DNA from: Serinus canaria
Taxonomy: Eukaryota > Chordata > Aves > Passeriformes > Fringillidae
NCBI RefSeq assembly: GCF_022539315.1
Contig: NC_066329.1
Span: forward strand, 5,245,072-5,309,071
Direction of reading: 5' to 3'
DNA length: 64,000 bases
In this document: positions 26,901 through 39,440 of the stretch, piece after piece
Numbering within the stretch: the stretch's first letter is position 1
Layout: each line of letters starts with the position of its first letter
Position numbers and translations under genes: made by a program
The notes under the pieces: model-generated
The model's input: only the letters and a program-made list of their open reading frames with translations
The model's database searches: none
What the model was told of the DNA's origin: nothing

Positions 26901-29677
26901 TCAGCATAAGTAGGTCACGGCCACTGCCATGCTCCACTTCATCTTTGACTTCATTCTGAAATCGCAGCCCTCCCATCCTTCTCCTTTAATGCCACTCACA
27001 AAAACCACAGGCCCTGAAGGACTTTACTCCTTGAAAGCCAGCCCGTGACTTTTAATTCCTCCCCTGTTCACTTACACCCAGCCAAGGACCTCTCAGTATA
27101 TTCCTGACATGGCGTCAGTAACTCTGGACACTGAAACTTCAGATAAGCAACTCTGCCACAAGCAAAAAAGTAGAAAAGCAGACTTTAGAGACGGCTCTAT
27201 TTCTTTAGCAGAAAGACACCTGCTGGTTTCCACCATTCAAGGGGGGGGGATATATCCATACACATCTCTTTCCACACTCAAGGAGAACAGAGCAGGTGTT
27301 TTCAACAGGGACTGCCAGTTCCCAGACTCCAATCTGATCACTGTACACACATGCAACTTATTTCTATTACTTTATATAATAACATGGCTTTAAGTAATGT
27401 TTCATAAATGCCTTTTTGGCTATTAAGGTTTTATGTTAAAATACCTAAACACCCTCAGCTGGCCTCTTTTTCCTGCAAATATTCCTTACTGCTTTATCTA
27501 GAACAAGCTGCTGCTTAGGCCAAGAGCTTCACAAAGAATTTATCTGGAATTAACATGAATCAATTTGTGAAGATAGCTTTTTGTGCTATGCTAAGAAAGC
27601 TTAAAAGATTAAATAGAAGGTGTTTGGACAGATTAGTCCCCAAAGCCTCCTTCTACTTGTTGCTATGTCCACAATTGACTTTACTGTCCATTTTTGCAGT
27701 CTTTACTGAAATCTTTCAGGAAGATTTGTTAATTTAATGTTTTATATATAGAAAAAAAAAATTAACCTGAAATGACACAAACCCTATTTCAAATTAGGCA
27801 TAATTATTATTGCTACATAAATACTTTTGAAATGGTGCATATCCAAAGGATCTATAGTGACAAGAACTTTATAAAAATAAACAGAGAAACCACCACCCCC
27901 CTCAACCAAGAACAAACATTATCTTCTTCAAATCAAGAGCGCACCCTCCAACCCTTAAATCTTCAGTGTCAGATTTATATAAGGAATACTTTAAACACAA
28001 ACTGAATTTAACATCAACTCAGGTTTTGTGACATCTTCCAGGCCAGATTTCTTTATATGCAGACTGCACTTCTGTTTACAAATGCAATTATCCCCTACAG
28101 AACCCTCACTGTGCAGGTTGATTTGGTGTTACACACATGTAAATCAGACACAGGATTTACTAATCTGGCAGAATTCTAAGGTGACATTACCCCCCATGCC
28201 AGGGCTGCTGCTGTTTTTGACAGACATCTTCTACTGTATCAGATGCTTAATTTATTAAATTGATACACACCAGGAACAGGCAGGAGACTCACAAGCACAT
28301 TTAATCTGAGCACTCAGGCTGCACTGACGTGGATAAAACAAACAGCTTTTGCTGAAAGGAGCTGCCTCTCTTTTCCAGAAACTGGAATTGACCCCTACTT
28401 ACGTCACTTAAGGGAATTAATCTTGCAGAAAATTAAGTTGATGTTGGTATGATCAGAAAAGCAGCAGGAAATACAGGAGGGAGGAAAGGTGGTTACGCAC
28501 AGCCAGGACAGGGGAAGGTACGGAAAAACCTGGACCTTTCCATGGCTCCTCGCCATTAGATCGATGTGAAATCAAAGGTTACACACACACAGTGTCAGTC
28601 ACAAAGTAAACAGTAACAAAACAGGTAACTCCAAGCTATGTTAACACTTTCAGAAAGGAGCCAAATTCATGGTCAATTCCTGAATTCTCTCAAAACCAAA
28701 TGAAGTTTATAAGCAGCTGGTTTGCACCAAATTTGCTACAGAAGGAAGCCAACGGTTTGTAGCATTGCACTGTAAGGTCTCACTGCAGCTAAACCTAGCA
28801 GTGAGATCACGATGAGAGGGAAAAGACAGGTCTGATGTGCAGGATGATTTCCACCTGTCCCCACCCTGCCATCAGACACTGTGTGACTGCAGCTGTGCTG
28901 GATGGATGAAGAAGTTGCCACCCCACTTCATCTCCACTGCTCATTACCTTCAAATCTCCCAGCATAACTGCGTGTTTAGTCACTTCCTAACCCAGTTCTG
29001 TCAAAATGATTCCCGTTAGAAAATCTGTGTTTCAGCTTAACTCAGATTATTTTTGACAGAACTTGTTTAGCGGATGACTATAAATGCAAGTACCAGAAGA
29101 TCTGAGAACATCGTAACCTTTAGAGCTCGAGAGGAAATAGTGAGCAGTGGAGCCAGCTACCCCTGTTCCATGGCTGTGTTGCTGTGGGAGAAGCACATTA
29201 ATCACTCCTATAGGTCTGATCTGTCAGCCTGCCTGAGCAGGGAAAGCCATGTATCGAGGGTGGCATCTTTAAGAAAAATAAATCAGGAAATCTATAGGCG
29301 ACTTATTTTACAGCTTAAAATGTCAGGCTGGGGTTTAGTGTCCAGAAATTAAAATAATTCGTTATAACTGCCTGCAATTCTGTTGTATAATGAGAGGAAA
29401 AGGCAGATGCTGCTCAAAAGATATTAATAAATGTGACATTTCTGTGGAGCTAATGGATAAATACCAACCTCGCCTTCTTATCTTAAATTATCATAACAAG
29501 GTCTGAAAACTTACTTAATTGCTTTCTATGTATTACTGAAATGAACCCGGTGTCTGTGTTTTTACTTGTTACATGACAAAAGAAGAGGGAAAACTACCAC
29601 CAAAATTCAGCATCCAATTACCATCCCACAATCCACAACACTGACAGGAGCAGGACCTGATGTAGAGACCTCCTTAC

Positions 29678-29761
29678 CTTTTATTAACTGGCTTCTCATC
29701 CTTGTCGTAGGGCCGTATGAACCATTTCCCAATTCTTACGAAGCTTTTATCCATCAGACAT
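29678..29761 (-). CDS. MED13L: MED13L coding exon, probably exon 4
   Basis: This 84-bp exon starts with one base that completes the Arg codon left open by the upstream exon. It then encodes 27 codons reading [21 protein letters not shown] and EKPVNK, and ends with AG before the donor AAAAG|GTAAGG. The acceptor is a T-rich stretch ending GTTTTCTAG. The block corresponds to about residues 132-159 of human MED13L. From memory of the family, MED13 has CLMNR, VKPY and KPINK here, whereas this exon has CLMDK, RPY and KPVNK, which supports MED13L. Ile for Val (FIRPY) and Asp for Glu (PYDKD) differ from the human protein as I recall it. The next residues expected (SEHLSC) are not encoded downstream in the window, so intron 4 is at least 29.7 kb. 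Confidence 0.95.
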
Positions 29762-31925
29762 CTAGAAAACAATTACAGCAACAATTACTAGTTACATCTA
29801 ACAGTGTAATTAAAGGGAGTCTTTGAATGCAGTGACTCTGAGGGCTTAGGCAGCTGAATTTCAATCAGACTGAAATGAGAGTTTGTAGGTTTTGGGTTCC
29901 ACTTTTTGTTTTCCCACATCAGTCATAGAAAATCCCTGCCCCATGTCATGATGTTGTCACTGATGCTGAACTTCATACATGCATTTTTCCCTCACCATTG
30001 CCACCATCTTTTCCACTCTGCGCTACTCTTTTTGCTGTCTGATTCCTCATTCTACTTTTCTCATTCCTCTTCTTGAACAAAAGCCATTTGTTAGTGCTGA
30101 TTCTTTTCTATCCAGTCTTTCAGATTTCAGATGATAAAAAATATGCATTCCCTTATTTTGGCATGTAAATGGTGCAGCATAGGAATGACAAAAAATTGCA
30201 TTAAGAGAATATTAACAAGGATTCAATTTTCCCTTCACATGATTTCCAGCATGATTTCAGGTACTGAAACTCCCACAATTACTGCTTCCTCTGTCAGAAA
30301 CCTTACTTCATCAAATATACTCCCACATCACCAAAATTAGAGCAATAAGTTCTCAGTGGTCCCTTTGAAAGTCCAGAGTTTCTTTTTAGAAACTGCATAT
30401 TCTTCTTAAAAAAAGCCCGAACAGTGAGGACTCAAAGTGATCAATACCCAATTTAAATGGACAAGTTAGGGAGTGCCTGGTGCCTTTCCAGGTCCACCTG
30501 TGCAGATGAATCACAGGAGCAATTTGCCAATGCTGAGTATGCCTCATACATTAAACATGTACTTGAACATGCTGCCCAAGGGACCACACACAGAAACTCA
30601 TAATCAAGGCATATATTTCAGTAAGGTAAATAATATGCTTCAAAAATTCTGTAAAAATGCTTATTTGTTGCTAGTAGTTTGTACACCATTACAAGTAATA
30701 TGCAAGCCTTGCCCATACATTTCACATCTCTTCGGTATTTTTTATTCAGATGAAAGAATTGGATTCTTCTCCTCTTCTAAGTTTTCCAGTAGTTTATTTC
30801 TATAGCAGCTGCTAGAGATTAGCCAAAACAAAGGAGAAAAAAAACCTAAAAATCACATGAAACTTTCTGGGCAAGTACATTCTGCAAGGTTCAAAAAAGT
30901 TGTGTGATCTACACTTCAAAAGCATACCTAGAAGACACAGGAAATGGACAACTGACAACGTAAATACTAATATGCTCCTAAATTTTCTGTATAAACTTGG
31001 CAGAAGTTTCTAAAGTTAAAGCTGAAGAAAATTCTACCAGTATTTTCTCAATTAAAGCAAAAATAATCCATTTCAGCTGAATAACCAATATCTTAAACTG
31101 ACTATGAAAGCTAAGGCAGCAGAGATCTAAAGACATTAGTAGAGGTGGGGAAAAAAAGCTTCAGCAACTATTTCCCTAGGAAATATTTGCTATCAGAGAG
31201 TCTGTCAGTGCCAGCATGTTTTATACAAACAAAAGGAAGTCTGTGAAGTTTACATCAGATCCCTAAAGAAAATAATCTGTAGTAGCAAAAAAATGTAATA
31301 AACTCTTCCCGTCACACACACTTCAATGCCACATCGCTGTGTCTCACCACAGCAGGTTTAACTGCCTCAAGCTAATGCTGCTTTCCTAGGAAAAAAGTCT
31401 TCATGGGAAGATTTGTCCTTAAAAATCAGTCAGCCCTCCATGCTAAACTAAATCACGGGTTATTTAAGGAATAATCCCATATAAAATCAGAGCCATGCTG
31501 CAGCAGCCATGCAGCCGGATGGACAGTCAACAACAGTATGGTTATTTTTGCTGTATAAGCACTAAAGGTAACAAGTCTTTCACAGTGAGCTGTAACAATG
31601 GACTTGTGACCAAGAAAAAAACCAAAAACACCTAATATTTGGTCATAAAAAGCAGTTAGTCAATGACCTAAGGCATGAAACACCCTGCAGGTCCTGGCTC
31701 CTCTCCCCCCTCAGGGCTGGGCCATCCCTCCCTCAGCAGTGCAGCTGTTCCAGCGCTTCAGTGGCGCCTGACCTCCTGGATTTCTGATTTTTCCATGAAA
31801 AAATGGCCTGCCAAGGGCACACCAATCGTCATGAAATGACACCATAATATTTTGAGTACTCATCTCTCGAATCTTGTAATGTTTTCTATACTGCCAATGA
31901 ACATAAACAGCATTAGTGTGAGTAC

Positions 31926-31961
31926 GGGGGGAGGGGGGCGGGGGGGAGGAGAGAGGCAGGG
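31926..31961 (+). other. G-quadruplex-type G tract in intron 3
   Basis: Runs of six, six and seven Gs (31926-31931, 31933-31938, 31940-31946) are separated by single bases, followed by a GGG at 31959-31961. This fits the G3+N1-12 pattern for G-quadruplex formation on the plus strand, the template strand for MED13L. The tract continues as purine-rich sequence to about 31975. Confidence 0.8.
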
Positions 31962-32039
31962 AGAAGGAAAGAAAAATTTAAAAAAACACAATCATTTGTG
32001 TAAAGGCCCTTTTTCTTGCCTTTGCCAGGGTTAGGTAAA

Positions 32040-32225
32040 AGTTGTCCCCACAGCTCCCCCGGGCTCCTCCATGAGGGGCCGCTCCCCGCCCACGGCTCCT
32101 CCTCCCGCCATTTCCGTCCCACCGCGGCCGATCCCCCTCAGCCTCCAGCAAAATAAACACGAAATAAACCCAAACCCTGCAAAACCGCAACCGCCGGCAC
32201 CACCCGGCACCGATGGACCAGAAAC
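32040..32225. promoter_or_regulatory. CpG-dense patch in MED13L intron 3
   Basis: About 180 bp are G+C-rich, with CpGs in CCCCGGG, GGCCGC, CCCGCC, ACCGCGGCCG and CCGCCGGC contexts. They sit next to the G tract at 31926 and about 1.8 kb downstream of exon 3. It is short for a classical CpG island, but its clustering with the G tract and the GATA-site repeat suggests a regulatory element. Open frames across it are unrecognised. Confidence 0.4.
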
Positions 32226-32509
32226 GATGAGCCTTCTGCTGTATTAATGGGGCTTTTCCTAAACACCGGGTAAAAAATAGGATTTAAAAGTTTAAAGTGC
32301 TATTTAATAAAGCCTGCACACATGTTGCTATTATTTTAAATGAAGTAATTATTATGTTAAATTCAGATTTGGTACGGCAGACCAATTAAAAAATAATAAA
32401 TAAAAAGTGAATAACTTGAATTAAATTCAACTACGAAAGTGTAAAAATTGGAATCATCAGAGCAGCAAGAAGATGCTCTTGTCCAAGGCTGGTACTGCAG
32501 CAGGAGTTG

Positions 32510-32631
32510 TATCAGCTTATCACGACATGAATCATATCAGCTTATCACAACATTCATCATACCATCTTATCACAACATTAATCGTAGCTTATCGTAACAT
32601 GAATTGTTTCCGTTTATCAGAACATGAATTG
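32510..32631. repeat. Five-copy 25-bp tandem repeat with GATA-type sites
   Basis: Units at 32510-32534, 32535-32559, 32560-32584, 32585-32606 (22 bp) and 32607-32631 follow the pattern TATCAGCTTATCACAACATgaATCA with substitutions. Every unit keeps TTATC, the complement of GATAA. The first two also contain TATCAG, giving paired GATA-type cores (TGATAAGCTGATA on the minus strand). This is a diverged minisatellite in intron 3. Function as a GATA-factor site cluster is inference. Confidence 0.85.
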
Positions 32632-33251
32632 AGGCTGTCAGCAGACACCTGAGGTGTGTTCACCAACTACTGCTGGAAGGGAAAGACTTTACAGTCACAG
32701 CTGGACCGAACAGTTCTGCTGACTCTGCCAACTGATTTCAATTAAGTTATATATTAAAAAAAATTAAATTTATTTCACAAGTTTAAAGAGGTCCAAAGAA
32801 TAAAATTAGCCACATTACATTTAAAAGTCAGCTCGCTGGGTACCACAGATTAATAAACACATATCAAATTAATTTTCCCTTTTATATTATACAGCTGCAA
32901 AAGAACTAATGAACATTCTAGACTTGGAATTTAATTTTTATGCTTTCATTCATTCTAAGTAGCCTGCAAGTTTTATAAAAATCCCCTGAAGAGACTGATG
33001 GGATAGAAAACAGGGACTACAACAACTAATCCTTGTACCTGGGGATATGCACACAGGTAACTTGGTCACCCCATGGAAACACAGCCTCAGGAACATAATG
33101 CAAACCTCATTACCAGTAAATCTACATCAAAGCAAACAGGACACTAAATGAGACAAGATGAAAGTGTTCTCCATTTGCTTATTTTCTGAAAGAAAATAAT
33201 ATCCAAGGCTGCATTCTACAAAATTACTGCAACACAAAGGTGCATTCTATT

Positions 33252-33273
33252 TTGTTGTTATTATTATTATTAG
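33252..33273. repeat. (TTG/TTA)n simple repeat
   Basis: A short trinucleotide tract, TTGTTGTTATTATTATTATTA, in intron 3 about 730 bp downstream of exon 3. Confidence 0.85.
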
Positions 33274-33999
33274 AACCTCAGAGAAAGTGGGAATTAGTCT
33301 AATAACATTTAATTTTAAGAAGATATCCAAATTTGTAAGAACTAGGATGCAATACAGGAAGGTGATGATGACCTGAAGAACTGCAGAAACAGAAAGAATA
33401 ACATTATATAGCCCAAGATGCCATGTCCCAGTCAATGGGTCTGGAGAACAAGATAATCTTCAGAAATCTTAAAAGGTGATAGCTGGATTAAGAAGAAAAA
33501 GGGCATTAGTGTATTAACTAATTACAGAATAACTCTGCAGTCAAGTCATATTTATATAAAAAATATATATGGCTCATAAGAGCAAGGAACTGTTAAGCTT
33601 CCGAATACTGTGCACAAATGTAGTCAAATTTTAAGATTCAGGATCATTGAGAGAAGAGCGTAAAAAGCTTTTAAGATATTTATCATTTAACTTCATCAAG
33701 GCACTGAAGGTCAGGTACAATTACACTCTCCAAGCACTTCCAGAAGGTGAAAACTCCCCCTTCTTTGCTTTTAAAACAGCTCCTTAGCAAAAATCCCAGC
33801 AGAAATAGGTATCAACATTATTGTTTGTATGAGTGTTTAATACGTTTGCACAGCATTTTATGATAAATTACCAGAGTCAATGATTCATCTCTATCCTGTT
33901 CCCTTGGATTCAAGGTCAAACTCAAAATGAAAGCAGTGTAAGTTTAAAAATATAATTGCTCTCAAAATGAAATATTTGAGAGCACTAGAGTTTTTCTTA

Positions 34000-34134
<135 letters not shown>

Positions 34135-37100
34135 TTATCCAAAACATATCTTCAACAGCTTTAATTTTCAAAGTAGCATGTTTCATTAAACTATTTCAAC
34201 TATTACCTATATCACCCAAGCAGCTTTAATCTTTACTTGCTGAAGACGGAGCCTTTGAATTTAAAAAAAAGGGGAAAAAAAAGCAAACACAAAAGCATAA
34301 AAGCAAACCCATTTGTTTGTAGCATTCCATATTCAAGTACAGGGGTGAGGAATGCACGACCATTCTTTGCCACCGCTGCTAAGAGATCCTTTAAAACTTA
34401 ACCACAGATGCCGACAATCAAGAAACAAAGTGAATCATTAAAGGTGTAAAATCAATTTACATAACTGAAACAACATGAAACAACTCCCCTGAACCTCTCG
34501 CAGTCACACTCAAGTGCAATTCCTCCATTGTACTGACTTCAACTCTTGCAGTTTTAGCACTACACAGCAGATTTTATACCAAAATAAAAATTCCAGACTC
34601 ACTACTGAACTGCAGAGATTTCAGAGTTTAAAAAAGTAAGCCTAATTATCTCTCAGAGTAGAATGCAGCCTGAATTAGTCACCTGAAGGACAGACAACCC
34701 TCAGAAATATCTGCTGTCCTTACTCATGTCTTTAGGTGCTAAAACTACCGAAAGTAGCACTATTTCTGGTATGCCTGTACCAGATTCTAAATCTTACTCA
34801 GCCAGAAAACGCAGAGTGAAAACAGATGATAAAACAACTTTTTCAAGGAGTAAGAATTCGTTAATTGTCTGAGTTCTGTCATTTCAATTTCACAGGAGTA
34901 GTCGGCAGATCTTTAAAAGTGCAAACATAAAATTCTACTGCACCTCAAAAGCTCTGAATACTTCACACCCCTCCCTGGCCAATTTGCAGGACGAGACCTC
35001 CCAGCAGCGCGTCTATCGCACAGAGATGATTATCTCAGCACAGTTTACAACCATGTTTAAAGGCAAGCTTCTGAGGAGTTAGTGCTCCATGGAAAATACT
35101 AATATTGTCAGCAGCCTTCAAAGCCTCGAGCCACTGTTCTGCTGCTTCTGCAGGAGCTGTAACTCACACACTCAGACAAGAAAAGGCATATTTTTTGCAT
35201 GTGCAATGTTGTGATATGTTAATATTGGTAACAGAGCCTCTCTCTTCGTGCAGAATGGAAAAGCCGGGTTTTAGTACCTAAAATCACCTTATCTGACAGC
35301 ACAGGACTTGCCGGGAGAATGGAGACACAGACCTGTGCCCCTGGGCACAAGCAGCGGCCAAGGAGCTTTTCCTTAGAAACCACTTCAGGCCCTTTAATGC
35401 TTGCAAGCCCTCTCTGACTCTGAGGATGTAATGGGCCACGGCTGTTTACTGCACAGAACTCTGCATGGCCTCGGCTTTCATGGGTAAAACACTGTGCTTA
35501 AGGGACTCAGAGCCCCCGTGCATGGTCAGAGATATTGATGTATAAATTCTCAACAGCTCAGAACTACTGAAGCCCCAGAAGCTGCAAGGCAGGTCGAGTC
35601 TTGCACTCAAAAATTTCATAATCCTCCAAATATATGAAAAGCTACAGATTAGTTCACTGTGAGAGATCACACCTGCATGAAAATTCAGATTTTAAATTAA
35701 AAAATCAAATTTTTGGACAACATCATGAAATTGACAGAACCTGTGAAAGTCAAAATAAATTCACTCTTACACAGCAGTGAGCTCTTGTGCAGTTCCACCC
35801 TATCCTAGGCTGTACTGCCACTACTGCCCCTGCTTTAGGAACTTCATGCAAAATAGGGGAGACAAGAATCAAGTCTGAATTTAAGGAAAGTTCCCACCAC
35901 CAGTTCTGAAGTTCTCAATCCTACCTCCCTACCTACTCCTAGGTATACACAGCAGACTAATGGGACCCTGTCACAGCTTATATCACCTCTCAGAACTATT
36001 TTCTGCAAGTATAATTATGCCATTTCAGAAGAATTCAGATCAGATCACGCTGCTTTACTGCTACACTGAATGTAATGTTCTGTAGAGTTGGGATAATTTT
36101 AATCCAGAATTTTTTGTGTCTGGACATCACCTGTATTCTTTTTCCCTGCTCAGTTTCCCTGGGCTACCCCAGCATGTTATTCCTCCACAATCCCAGACAT
36201 GAAAGCACTACACATCCCAGCAGGAGGGATTGGATGAGGGAATGGAAACTGGCAGCACTCCCCCTCCCTACCCACCACCACAGCTGCATCCATGGCTGTC
36301 CTGCACTCAGCAGAGGAAATGGTTGAGAGGAAGGTGTCCAAAATCCTAGGAAAAGCAGGGAAAAGCAATGTTAACCTTGCAGCCAAGTCCCGAGGGTGAA
36401 GTGTGCCATGAGGTCAGACTGGCTGAGGAGCAGCAGTGGAGTGGGACAGGGAGAAGGGGAAAATCTGGAATGGTATCAGCCCTCAATATTGTAATTTTCC
36501 AAACTGCCTTTCTTAGTACACAGAATTCACATAAATTATATATGAAATAGAAATAAAATTACTTCCCTATTAAGTTTAACTCTAAGTGTATCATAAGACA
36601 TTGCCATAACCATTATCCTATAATAAATAATGCCTTTAATTCCCAGCTATATTAAAGCACTATACTTACTGTAATTATCTCTAATGCTCCTTTATCCTAC
36701 TAAAAAAGTACATCTTACAATTAAGAGCATGTACATATGTCTGATGCCATAAAAATGAGGAGGAAAAATTAGAAGTGCAGCATTTAACTTTCTCTCTGCT
36801 CTTTGGCTCCCTGATCCAGTCTCCACAAGAAAAGTGTTGAAATGACTGGAGCAAGTTACAACTTCAGGATGCATATGGTGACCAATAAAAAAGCTTGGCA
36901 AAACACTAGAAGTTACAATATCCCTGTAAATTCCAAGGTTCCTGACACTTATTATTTAACTAGACTTCAGATTTTGAAGAGTATTTTAAATTCCTTATAA
37001 GAAATTGAAGCCTAGGAAATAGTCTGTCTCTCTACATGATGATTTCTAAGGCTTTTAACACTCAAAACGTTCAGCTCCAGCCCCCCTCAGCCTTCCCATG

Positions 37101-37811
37101 CTCCTGACAGCATTTCCAGGCACAGCCAGCAGAACACAGGTGCTGTGCAGGTTCCAAAACTTGGGAACACCTCTGGCCTGTCCTGGAGGCATTTCTGTTA
37201 CTTCAGTTGAATATTTCTCTTTAGACCCAACAAATGCAACACTGAACAACAGGTGTGAAAGGCATCTTCCAAACAGAACTTCTAGGGGAACAATCAAGGA
37301 CAGATGGAATGTTGTAGTGAGGGAAAGCACAACAGAGCACAATTTTCCTCCATGGAAGTCAGAGTAGCGGTCAAGAGTTTGGAGAGGCAGCAAAGCAGAG
37401 GGGACAAACTGTGGGTCACTGCTTCCCAGGCCATAGGGAGCTAAAGCCATGGCTAATGTGATCCCTGTTTGCAGCAATCCCATCCTGGCAGGGGTCAGGA
37501 TGGGCGACCTCCAGGAGCCCAGGCTCCTTCTCACCAGAGTGATCTGACAGGTAACTGCTCCTCCACTGGGTCAGGTTTATGCACACATGTAGCTATAGCT
37601 CTGTGTATAAATACATCTATTTCTGTGTATGTTAACTATCCTATGCAAGTGTCTGTCCACTCTGGAGAACAATGACCCCTGGGAGAAGCTTTTACTTTAA
37701 CAGGCAGCTCATCCCCTTCTCACTGCCTGGCAACAGAGGGAGAACTTCACCACGTCATTTCTCACCAAAAGAAGCAACTGCTTTCCTGCAGTTATGTTTT
37801 AGGGTTTTTTG

Positions 37812-37827
37812 TTTTTTTTTTTTTTTT
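37812..37827. repeat. Poly(T) tract, 16 bases
   Basis: An uninterrupted run of 16 Ts, preceded by TTTTTTG; it reads as poly(A) on the minus strand. No retrocopy body is recognisable next to it. Confidence 0.9.
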
Positions 37828-39289
37828 CAATGAAATCATCTCCCAAAATAATCCACGAAGTCTATTAATATTCTGTCTCTAAAAACCTGGATTCTTTAAA
37901 AAAAAAAAGCGATCAAGAATAGCAGAAAATCCAGGACAAGAAAAACGTGTATCTGACACTTATAATGGATTATAGTGGAAGTGTTAATCTCACTGCTGGT
38001 GTTCAAACAGAATGGGAATTAATAAACAGCCTTCATATATAAAGTTTTTAGGCATTTGTTAAGATTTTGTTTTCACAAGTTCAAAAAATGAGTATAAGGT
38101 TTGTGCTGATTTTTATTTTTATTCTTGCAGATCAGATGTTAAAAGAATGAAAGGCAACTACAATAATTTAGATTTACACAGGAAATTTATAATTTAAACA
38201 TACATTAATGAGCAGATTAGTTGGCTTGGAATCTTTTTTATTTTCAAGTCAAAGATATTAAGGTCTTCAAAGTGTCCAACAATCTTTATGAAGCCAGCCA
38301 TGTTCTCAAAAAAAAAGGTCCATTATAAAAATTTCAAGGAGAGAAGTCACAGCAAAATATCAAAGCAAATACTTCAATAATTTTAGGTCTCCCAGCAGAG
38401 ATACTGGAAAGATAATAAGATGTCTGTTCTGCTTCAGTGGCCAAACTGACATATTTTACTTAAAAGAAATATAGGAAGGAAGGAGAGGAGGCAAGTCGAG
38501 GCTGTGTCGGCGCTGCAGAGACAGTTATACCTTTAAGAAATCCAGCCACCCACATTTTAATAATTCAGGTCACACAGCCTTGTGCAGTTTAAAAGCAGAA
38601 TTAGTTTCAAAGAATACATATTTCCTCAGAGCTATGTTACATATTTCCTTTTAATGTATCATATTGCAGCAACAGCTGAAATGAACGTCTAGACATCAAA
38701 AACAAGGCTTTATTCCCACCTACTGCTTTTTTACCTCAGGCATCAGAGCTAATGAAACCCATTATCCAGAACACTGCCCTCAGTTACCACATTGGCCACT
38801 GCAAATATGAAAAAACACTCTGGGACAGCACCAGTTATTCAGCCATTAAAATTACTGAAAATCAATTTCTTGCTGCACACTGCAGAAATACTGATAGATT
38901 AAAGCAGGACACATGGGACAAGGAGATTACTTCCAGGGAAGATTACTATGTCAAACTGCTGAGGACAGGGACTTACTCAGCTCCTCAAGATTCACATTCA
39001 GAGCAGCACATGCTCCTTCCTAGCCTTTGATATTTTGCCTCCTTGTTGCCATGAAATATGAAGGATGTGAGGTTTTTTCAATGTTTTAAAAACACACGGC
39101 TAAACAACTCCAACAAAATCAGACATAAAATTACTAAAAGCAAGCATTTAATTTTTCATCTGTATTTTTATTAGCGTACCCTTAAAACAATATTTCAAAA
39201 ACCAACGAGCATTTTGAAGCATCATTTCTCCTAAAAAATTGAGTTAAGAGAGTAACAACACAATGCAATGGTACATTAATTCTGAAAAA

Positions 39290-39440
39290 CTATATTATAC
39301 CCATAAAAATCCAATTAAAGACAACGCCATTGATCGATCATTGCTATACTGCCATTGATCACCTTGTAAAATCTGCGTTTGAAGTCATTAGTGATTAAAT
39401 TGACTTATTACTAAATCAGATTCAACCCACTTAGAGATCT
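39290..39440. promoter_or_regulatory. Candidate conserved non-coding block with TGATCGATCA palindrome
   Basis: The block contains GCCATTGATC twice (39326-39335 and 39351-39360), with the perfect 10-bp palindrome TGATCGATCA at 39331-39340. Homeodomain-type cores (CAATTAA, GTGATTAAATTG, CTAAATC) surround it. ATTGAT and ATCGAT cores are recognised by ONECUT- and CUX-type factors. It is unique sequence with no repeat signature. Conservation is suspected, not shown. Confidence 0.3.

Larger units (their letters stand above)
1..29677 (-). other. MED13L: MED13L intron 4 (5' part)
   Basis: This is the sequence downstream of exon 4 in transcript order, starting at the GTAAGG donor next to 29678; its 3' end is outside the window. 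It is mostly A+T-rich unique sequence. I see one CR1 fragment (21393-21600), a small CpG-dense patch (23820-23925), a CA/GT tract, a short perfect hairpin near 10260, a tandem duplication near 8535 and homeodomain-site-rich blocks. The longest open frame in the window (18673-19353, plus, 226 codons) lies here but has no recognisable domain. I see no supportable gene other than MED13L. Confidence 0.85.
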
